Below the pieces are notes generated by a model that worked only from the letters and a program-made list of their open reading frames with translations, did not search any database and was not told the DNA's origin. Positions 46,661-52,394 of a stretch of DNA of 64,000 nucleotides are shown in pieces (the first letter of the stretch is position 1; each line of letters begins with the position of its first letter). Made by a program: the position numbers and the translations under genes. The DNA lies in contig NZ_OZ040189.1 of assembly GCF_964048965.1 (NCBI RefSeq), positions 3,104,501 to 3,168,500 on the forward strand, read 5' to 3'. This DNA is from Tenacibaculum sp. 190130A14a. Lineage in GTDB: Bacteria > Bacteroidota > Bacteroidia > Flavobacteriales > Flavobacteriaceae.

Positions 46661-48847
46661 TTGAAAAAATTTCCATCATATCAACAAACTGAAGCAAAAG
46701 ATTGTGGTCCAACATGTATCAAGATCATTGCAAAACATTATGGTAAAACAATTAACACACAACAACTACGTAAATTAAGTGAGACCACTAGAGAAGGTAG
46801 TAGTTTATTAGGATTAAGTGAGGCTGTTGAATCAATCGGATTCAAATCCTTAGGGATAAAACTAGCGTTTAATAAGCTTAAAGAAGCTCCTTTTCCTTGT
46901 ATTATCCATTGGAATAAAAATCACTATGTAGTTTTATATAAAATAAAAAAGGATACAGTATACATTTCTGATCCTGCTCATGGGCTCATCACCTTTACCA
47001 AAGAAGAATTCATTCAACATTGGATAGGTAACAATGCCGATGAAAACACAGAAGAAGGTATTGCGTTACTTGTTGAACCTACTCCTAAGTTTTACAGCGA
47101 GGAGTTTGAAGAAGATGAAAAGTTTGGCTTTGGATTTATTTTCAGATATCTCTTTAAATACAAAAAGTTTGTTGTTCAGTTAATCATTGGGCTATTAGCA
47201 GGAAGTTTATTACAATTAATTCTTCCTTTTTTAACCCAAAGTGTGGTAGATGTTGGTATTAAGAATCAAGACATCAACTTTGTGTACTTAATCTTATTTG
47301 CACAGTTGTTCTTGTTTATTGGAAAAGCTTCTTTAGAGATTATTAGAAGTTGGATTCTATTACATCTTAGTACAAGAATCAATATTTCTTTGATTTCCGA
47401 TTTTTTCATCAAGTTAATGAAATTACCTATTTCTTATTTTGATGTGAGAATGACAGGAGATTTATTACAAAGAATCAATGATCATAAACGTATTGAGAGA
47501 ATCTTAACGACATCCTCTTTAACAGTATTGTTCTCCTTTTTCAATTTAATCATATTCAGTTTTGTACTGGCATACTATAGCTTACAAATATTTGGTGTTT
47601 TTGTACTGGGAAGTGTCTTGTATTTCGGTTGGGTACTTTTCTTCTTTAAGAAACGAAAAGAGCTTGATTACAAACGATTCTCTCAAGTAAGTCAAGAACA
47701 AAGTAAAGTGATTGAGCTGATCAATGGAATGCAGGAAATAAAACTCCATAATGCCGAAAGACGTATGCGATGGAATTGGGAATATGTACAAGCCAGGTTG
47801 TTTAAAGTAGCGACCAAAAGTTTAGCCTTAGAACAAACACAAAGTGTAGGATCTAACTTTATCAACGAACTTAAAAACATGTTCATTACCATACTCTCTG
47901 CCAAACTAGTAATTGATGGAAACATCACACTAGGTATGATGATGGCTATTAGTTATATCGTAGGACAATTAAATGGTCCTATTACACAGCTAATCAATTT
48001 TATGAGAGATGTACAAGATGCACAAATATCGGTAGACAGGTTAGGAGAAATACACAACATGGAAGATGAGGAAAAACCAGAAGATGAAAAAGTAACACAA
48101 ATTCCTCCAAATGCAGCCATCAAACTCAACAATATCTCTTTTAGATATACTGGAGGATTAGAACCTGTGTTAAAAGATTTATCTCTTGAAATACCGGCTA
48201 ATAAGACTACCGCTATTGTAGGAGTTAGTGGTAGTGGAAAGTCTACACTTATGAAACTATTGTTAGGCTTTTACCAAGTAGACAAAGGAGATATTATGAT
48301 TAACAATTTCAATTTAAAGAATATCTCACAAAAGGAATGGAGAAGAAACTGTGGAGTGGTGATGCAAGAAGGATACATCTTTAATGATTCTATTGCTAAG
48401 AACATTGCTGTAGGAGAAGATTATGTAGATAAAGAGAAGCTAGCACATGCTATCGATGTAGCAAACATATCTGATTATATAGAGAGCTTGCCTTTAGGAT
48501 ACAATACCAAGATAGGAAGTGAAGGTAATGGACTAAGTACAGGACAAAAGCAACGTTTACTAATTGCTAGGTCTGTATATAAAAATCCGAAGTTCTTATT
48601 CTTTGATGAAGCTACCAGTGCTTTAGATGCCAATAATGAAAAGGTAATTATGGGAAAACTGAATACCTTTTTTGCAGATAAAACTGCAGTGGTGATTGCC
48701 CATAGGTTGAGTACGGTAAAAAATGCACATCAAATTGTGGTATTGGACAAAGGAAAGATCATTGAAAAAGGAACTCATCAAGAGTTAATCAAATTAAAAG
48801 GAAGTTATTATCACCTAGTAAAAAACCAATTAGACCTAGGTAAATAA
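46661..48847 (+). CDS. C39-peptidase ABC exporter (PCAT), copy 2
   Basis: 728 residues, intact C39 peptidase (Cys 15), transmembrane domain and ATPase (GVSGSGKST, LSTGQKQR, FDEATSALD), nearly identical to the protein at 35864. Also starts with TTG. Such identity between genes in modules whose HlyD proteins are clearly diverged points to recent gene conversion. Both copies should accept the same leaders, so peptides from either module can probably use either exporter. Confidence 0.95.
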   Translation: MKKFPSYQQTEAKDCGPTCIKIIAKHYGKTINTQQLRKLSETTREGSSLLGLSEAVESIGFKSLGIKLAFNKLKEAPFPCIIHWNKNHYVVLYKIKKDTVYISDPAHGLITFTKEEFIQHWIGNNADENTEEGIALLVEPTPKFYSEEFEEDEKFGFGFIFRYLFKYKKFVVQLIIGLLAGSLLQLILPFLTQSVVDVGIKNQDINFVYLILFAQLFLFIGKASLEIIRSWILLHLSTRINISLISDFFIKLMKLPISYFDVRMTGDLLQRINDHKRIERILTTSSLTVLFSFFNLIIFSFVLAYYSLQIFGVFVLGSVLYFGWVLFFFKKRKELDYKRFSQVSQEQSKVIELINGMQEIKLHNAERRMRWNWEYVQARLFKVATKSLALEQTQSVGSNFINELKNMFITILSAKLVIDGNITLGMMMAISYIVGQLNGPITQLINFMRDVQDAQISVDRLGEIHNMEDEEKPEDEKVTQIPPNAAIKLNNISFRYTGGLEPVLKDLSLEIPANKTTAIVGVSGSGKSTLMKLLLGFYQVDKGDIMINNFNLKNISQKEWRRNCGVVMQEGYIFNDSIAKNIAVGEDYVDKEKLAHAIDVANISDYIESLPLGYNTKIGSEGNGLSTGQKQRLLIARSVYKNPKFLFFDEATSALDANNEKVIMGKLNTFFADKTAVVIAHRLSTVKNAHQIVVLDKGKIIEKGTHQELIKLKGSYYHLVKNQLDLGK
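46661..48847 (+). repeat. Near-identical PCAT segment, copy 2 of tandem duplication
   Basis: Direct repeat of 35864–38050. Most visible base differences are near the two ends (for example Gln codon at residue 8, and several silent changes in the last 450 bp), with long unchanged stretches in the middle. Confidence 0.9.
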
Positions 48848-48850
48848 AAC

Positions 48851-48886
48851 AGACATACACCTTGAATGTCTTTAAATAGCTCAAGG
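48851..48886 (+). ncRNA. Pseudoknot leader, copy 5, with covarying stem 1
   Basis: Stem 1 is AGACAT with ATGTCT (last pair C-G replaced by T-A: both strands changed). Loop 1 ACA, stem 2 CCTTGA with TCAAGG, loop 3 TTAAATAGC. It starts 3 bp after the PCAT2 stop and has no TTCGCGAA in front. 31 nt to the P9 ATG. Confidence 0.85.
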
Positions 48887-48917
48887 AACAATTAATCAAA
48901 CTTAAAATTTTTTAATT

Positions 48918-49142
48918 ATGAAAAAATCAATTTTAAATTTAGGAAAAGCTATCACGAAAGCTGATCAAAAAACTATTAACGGAGGTAGAATGTTAGCTCA
49001 TGGTGGTTACCAATGTTGTAATGCTTGGGGATGTGGTGCATGTGTTACTGGTTCAAATGAAGACTGTAGCGTATACGGAGAAGATGTATATGGGCAACAT
49101 TGTACCGTAGGAGGAGCTTCTTTAACGGCAGCTATACAATAA
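48918..49142 (+). CDS. GG-leader cysteine-rich peptide P9
   Basis: 74 residues. Leader almost the same as P2 and P3. The 51-residue core (RMLAHGGYQCCNAWGCGAC...) has six cysteines with the CC pair first and then GC.AC, plus a long Gly/Ala tail. Own pseudoknot and own terminator, so it is a complete single-peptide cassette. Confidence 0.9.
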   Translation: MKKSILNLGKAITKADQKTINGGRMLAHGGYQCCNAWGCGACVTGSNEDCSVYGEDVYGQHCTVGGASLTAAIQ

Positions 49143-49151
49143 AATGCTTCC

Positions 49152-49179
49152 AAAAGCCCACGTAATCGTGGGCTTTTTT
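49152..49179 (+). terminator. Terminator after P9
   Basis: AAAAGCCCACG pairs with CGTGGGCTTTT around TAAT, with six Ts. A strong intrinsic terminator in the middle of the peptide cluster. Confidence 0.92.
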
Positions 49180-49258
49180 AAATTAAACTTACTTAAAAAT
49201 TGTAACAATATCATTGTTATAATGATTACACAAAACATATAAAACTTTCGCGAAGAAT

Positions 49259-49294
49259 AGACACAAACCTTGGGTGTCTTTAAATAGTTCAAGG
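49259..49294 (+). ncRNA. Pseudoknot leader, copy 6
   Basis: Stem 1 AGACAC with GTGTCT, loop 1 AAA, stem 2 CCTTGG with TCAAGG (final pair G-U), loop 3 TTAAATAGT. TTCGCGAA lies 4 nt upstream. It follows the P9 terminator by 79 bp, so here a promoter could fit between them. 27 nt to the P10 ATG. Confidence 0.85.
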
Positions 49295-49321
49295 ATTTTA
49301 TCAAATTTTAAATTATATAAA

Positions 49322-49516
49322 ATGAAAAAATCAATTTTAAACTTAGGAAAAACATTAGACAAAACTGAACAGCAAAACATTAACGGAGGTATGAGACGTT
49401 GTTCTTCATTATTCTTTTGCGCATTTGATTGTGGTGAAGGAGATGCATGTGCCGTTCCAAACGGATTAGGTGGAGCGAATAGAGGTACAATTGTTAACGG
49501 ACAATGTTGTTTATAA
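49322..49516 (+). CDS. GG-leader cysteine-rich peptide P10
   Basis: 64 residues from the ATG at 49322; a longer frame from 49274 would run through the pseudoknot and is rejected. Leader MKKSILNLG ... QNINGG. The 41-residue core has six cysteines (RRC, FFC, FDC, DAC and a final CC) and a Gly/Asn-rich linker before the CC. Confidence 0.88.
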   Translation: MKKSILNLGKTLDKTEQQNINGGMRRCSSLFFCAFDCGEGDACAVPNGLGGANRGTIVNGQCCL

Positions 49517-49520
49517 TATT

Positions 49521-49718
49521 ATGAAAAAGTCAATTTTAAACTTAGGACAAGCTTTAAACAAAGCTGAGCAAAAACAAGTTAACGGAGGAAATAGTTGCCC
49601 AGGCCCAATTTGTTATGGAATTAGTGCAATGGGATGTGGTACTTGTGAGCAATATCATACACTTCCTGACAACTGTAAAATGAGAGTTTTAGTAAGCGTT
49701 AACTGTTTCGGAATTTAA
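49521..49718 (+). CDS. GG-leader cysteine-rich peptide P11
   Basis: 65 residues, starting 4 bp after the P10 stop, so translation is probably coupled. Leader MKKSILNLG ... KQVNGG. The 42-residue core has six cysteines (NSC, PIC, MGC, GTC, DNC, VNC). An upstream in-frame ATG at 49470 lies inside P10 and is not needed. Confidence 0.88.
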   Translation: MKKSILNLGQALNKAEQKQVNGGNSCPGPICYGISAMGCGTCEQYHTLPDNCKMRVLVSVNCFGI

Positions 49719-49725
49719 TTATAGA

Positions 49726-49911
49726 ATGAAAAAGTCAATATTAACTTTAGGAAAAGCCTTAAATAAGGAGGCACAGCAAAAAGTGAACGGAGGTATGTTT
49801 ACCAACAACTGTTTTAACATTACAGATAGCTCTAGCTGCACTGCTAAAAGAGGTTGTCAATGGTTTGGATGTTATTGTGGACCAAATACTCCACATTTTG
49901 CTCCTTGCTAG
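49726..49911 (+). CDS. GG-leader cysteine-rich peptide P12
   Basis: 61 residues, 7 bp after P11. Leader MKKSILTLG ... QKVNGG. The 38-residue core has six cysteines (NNC, SSC, RGC, FGC, YC and the C-terminal APC) and is aromatic. Last of the P10–P12 group; the next pseudoknot starts 26 bp after it. Confidence 0.88.
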   Translation: MKKSILTLGKALNKEAQQKVNGGMFTNNCFNITDSSSCTAKRGCQWFGCYCGPNTPHFAPC

Positions 49912-49937
49912 TATATAATCAAATCTTTCGCGAATAA

Positions 49938-49973
49938 CGACACATTCCTTGAGTGTCTTTAAATGGTTCAGGG
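49938..49973 (+). ncRNA. Pseudoknot leader, copy 7
   Basis: Stem 1 is GACAC with GTGTC (5 bp), loop 1 ATT, stem 2 CCTTGA with TCAGGG (one T-G pair), loop 3 about 9–10 nt. TTCGCGAA lies 3–4 nt upstream. 28 nt to the P13 ATG. Confidence 0.82.
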
Positions 49974-50001
49974 GTAAGATTCAATTATAAAAATCATAGA
50001 A

Positions 50002-50172
50002 ATGAAGAAATCTATATTAAATTTAGGAAAAAGTTTAAATAAAAATGAGCAAAAGCAAATTGCTGGTGGTAAAAGACGTTGCGAAACTGTAAGCGACTGT
50101 CCACCTAATAATTGCTGCATGCATAATGCCTGTTTACCGGAAACACATTTTCTTTGTTTTTGGATTGGGTAA
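50002..50172 (+). CDS. GG-leader peptide P13 with inhibitor-cystine-knot spacing
   Basis: 56 residues. Leader MKKSILNLG ... KQIAGG (Ala at -3 instead of Asn). The 33-residue core has C-X5-C-X4-CC-X4-C-X7-C, the third peptide with the CC-centred six-cysteine order. Followed by a terminator and then the second HlyD gene. Confidence 0.88.
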   Translation: MKKSILNLGKSLNKNEQKQIAGGKRRCETVSDCPPNNCCMHNACLPETHFLCFWIG

Positions 50173-50203
50173 ATTATTTGCTTTATTTGACAAATCAAAT
50201 TAC

Positions 50204-50232
50204 GATGCTCGTATCATATACGAGCATCTTTT
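50204..50232 (+). terminator. Terminator after P13
   Basis: GATGCTCGTA pairs with TACGAGCATC, 5-nt loop, followed by TTTT. It separates the last peptide from HlyD copy 2. Confidence 0.8.
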
Positions 50233-50243
50233 AACAAAAAAAT

Positions 50244-51533
50244 ATGCCAGAAAATAATTCAGACATAGAAATTCGAAGTGAAGAAGTACAAGAAATTTTA
50301 AGCCATGTTCCTAATTGGATGATTCGATGGGGAAATACTTTGTTTCTTTTATTAATTATAATGCTATTATTTATCTCATGGTTCATTAGATATCCTGATG
50401 TAATTTCTACCCAAGTCATGGTAACCACCTCATTTCCTCCAGAGAAAATCTACGCGAACTCAAAAGGTAGATTTGAAGTTTTTTTAACCAGTGATGATCG
50501 TAAAGTACACTCGGGTGAAGTATTAGCCGTTATAGAAAATAGTGCCTCTTATAAAGATGTTTTATTATTAAAAAGTATTGTTGATAATATTAAAACCGAC
50601 ACTGACGATTTCAAATTTCCCTTAGATGATATTCCTCCTATGATTTTAGGAGACATCACTACCAGCTATGCACAATTCGAAAATGATTATTCTGAATACA
50701 CTTTAAATAAAAAGCTCACTCCTTATAAATCTGAAAGCCTTGCCAATCACATGTCTGTCTTAGAAGCTAAAGGCAGATTGCAAATTTTACTATCTCAAAG
50801 AGAGTTGAGTAAAAAAGAACTTGAAATCAAACAAAATGACTTAGAACGAAGTCGCAAAATGTTCGAAAAGGGAGTAATTTCTGCTAAAGAAAAAGGGCAA
50901 AGAGAAGTAGAACATTTACAAGCAGAAAGAGGTCATAAATCACTAGAAACCTCAATTTCTCAAATTCGTGAACTAATCAGTAATTCCAATAGAAATTTAA
51001 AAGGCACATCGATTAAAAAGACACAAAACGATATTCGCTTACAAAAGAGGGCCATTCAGTCTCTCTTCCATTTGAGAAAAGCTATTAAAGATTGGGAAAG
51101 ACAATATGCCTTAACCAGTTCTATTGATGGAAAGGTTTCCTTTTTATCATATTGGAATGAAAATCAAAACGTACAACAAGGGGATTTAATCTTTACCATT
51201 ATTCCAACTAAAAGTACTTCTTATATCGGAAAAATAACTGCTCCTGCGGCCAATTCAGGAAAAATTAAAAAAGGACAAAAAGTACAAATAAAACTATTGA
51301 ATTATCCTTCTGATGAATTTGGAGAACTCAATGGAAAAGTGAAGTTTATTTCGTTGCTCCCAAATGAAAAAGGAAACTATTTAATAGATGTTGATTTACC
51401 ACAAGATTTAAAAACTACCTACGGAAAAGAAATTGCTTTCAGACAAGAAATGCAAGGAACAGCTGACATTGTTACTGAGGATTTAAGATTGATAGAACGT
51501 TTTTTCTATCAGCTTAAAAATATTATCAAATAA
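50244..51533 (+). CDS. HlyD-family secretion adaptor, copy 2
   Basis: 429 residues, same length and architecture as the protein at 38827: one transmembrane helix (TLFLLLIIMLLFISWFI), barrel-sandwich halves, coiled coil (KGRLQILLSQRELSKKELE) and a C-terminal barrel (KIKKGQKVQIKLLNYPSDEFG). Many substitutions separate the copies, mostly in the first half (for example SDDRKVHSGEV against NENNPIQRGDV). Last gene of module 2. Confidence 0.92.
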   Translation: MPENNSDIEIRSEEVQEILSHVPNWMIRWGNTLFLLLIIMLLFISWFIRYPDVISTQVMVTTSFPPEKIYANSKGRFEVFLTSDDRKVHSGEVLAVIENSASYKDVLLLKSIVDNIKTDTDDFKFPLDDIPPMILGDITTSYAQFENDYSEYTLNKKLTPYKSESLANHMSVLEAKGRLQILLSQRELSKKELEIKQNDLERSRKMFEKGVISAKEKGQREVEHLQAERGHKSLETSISQIRELISNSNRNLKGTSIKKTQNDIRLQKRAIQSLFHLRKAIKDWERQYALTSSIDGKVSFLSYWNENQNVQQGDLIFTIIPTKSTSYIGKITAPAANSGKIKKGQKVQIKLLNYPSDEFGELNGKVKFISLLPNEKGNYLIDVDLPQDLKTTYGKEIAFRQEMQGTADIVTEDLRLIERFFYQLKNIIK

Positions 51534-51626
51534 TATTGAATCTCATATCATAAAAAACACTAAATTAGCAGGCTTGCTAAAAATGTAAGTTTAGCAAACC
51601 AAATTGTTAATTAATTTAAAAGATAT

Positions 51627-52343
51627 ATGAGTATGAGTCCGAATGATGACAGAAAAATAAAAGAAAAATTACAATCAAAAACTTGGAACGAAATAAAAAC
51701 TAACGATAGCTGGGCTATTTTTAAAATCATGTCTGAATTTGTTGAAGGATATGAGAAATTAAGTAAAATTGGACCATGTGTATCAATCTTTGGTTCTGCT
51801 AGGACAAAAACAGACCACCCTTATTATAAATTAGCAGAAGAAGTTGCTTTTCAATTAACTCAAAACGGATTTGGAGTAATTACTGGTGGAGGTCCTGGTA
51901 TCATGGAAGCCGGTAATAAAGGTGCTCATAGAGGAAAAGGTACTTCTGTAGGTTTAAACATTGAATTACCATTTGAACAACATGACAATCCATGGATTGA
52001 CCATGATAAAAACTTAGAATTTGATTATTTCTTTGTTCGTAAAGTAATGTTTGTAAAATACTCTCAAGGTTTTGTAGTAATGCCAGGTGGTTTTGGAACT
52101 TTAGATGAACTTTTTGAGGCAATTACTTTAATTCAAACTAATAAAATTGGACGATTCCCTATTGTTTTAGTTGGAAAGAAATTTTGGAGTGGCCTATTAG
52201 ATTGGATTAAAAACACCCTTTTAGAAGAAGGAAATATCAGTGAAAAAGATTTAAATTTGTTTAGAGTGGTGGATACGGCAGAAGAAGCGGTAGAGCATTT
52301 TAATAAATTCTATGCTAAATATCAATTGAAACCAAACTTCTAA
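51627..52343 (+). CDS. LOG-family protein (TIGR00730 type)
   Basis: 238-residue Rossmann-fold protein. Both signatures of the lysine-decarboxylase-like/LOG family are present: GGGPGIMEAGNKGAH and MPGGFGTLDELFEAI (PGGxGTxxE). Proven members are cytokinin riboside 5'-monophosphate phosphoribohydrolases that hydrolyse nucleoside monophosphates. Two ATGs six bases apart (51627, 51633) could serve as start. A terminator follows. Unrelated to the peptide module. Confidence 0.9.
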   Translation: MSMSPNDDRKIKEKLQSKTWNEIKTNDSWAIFKIMSEFVEGYEKLSKIGPCVSIFGSARTKTDHPYYKLAEEVAFQLTQNGFGVITGGGPGIMEAGNKGAHRGKGTSVGLNIELPFEQHDNPWIDHDKNLEFDYFFVRKVMFVKYSQGFVVMPGGFGTLDELFEAITLIQTNKIGRFPIVLVGKKFWSGLLDWIKNTLLEEGNISEKDLNLFRVVDTAEEAVEHFNKFYAKYQLKPNF

Positions 52344-52355
52344 ATCATTATATTT

Positions 52356-52384
52356 AAAGCTCGTTAACGTTAACGAGCTTTTTT
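52356..52384 (+). terminator. Terminator after the LOG-family gene
   Basis: AAAGCTCGTTAAC pairs with GTTAACGAGCTTT (perfect dyad; the loop forms from the centre), followed by T-rich sequence. Confidence 0.85.
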
Positions 52385-52394
52385 ATTTTATACT

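Noticed and set aside
49274..49321. Longer start for peptide P10 at 49274
   Set aside because: It would run through the pseudoknot, while the ATG at 49322 gives the same 23-residue leader as the other twelve peptides.
49470..49520. Longer start for peptide P11 at 49470
   Set aside because: It overlaps the end of P10 in another frame. The ATG at 49521 gives the conserved leader.
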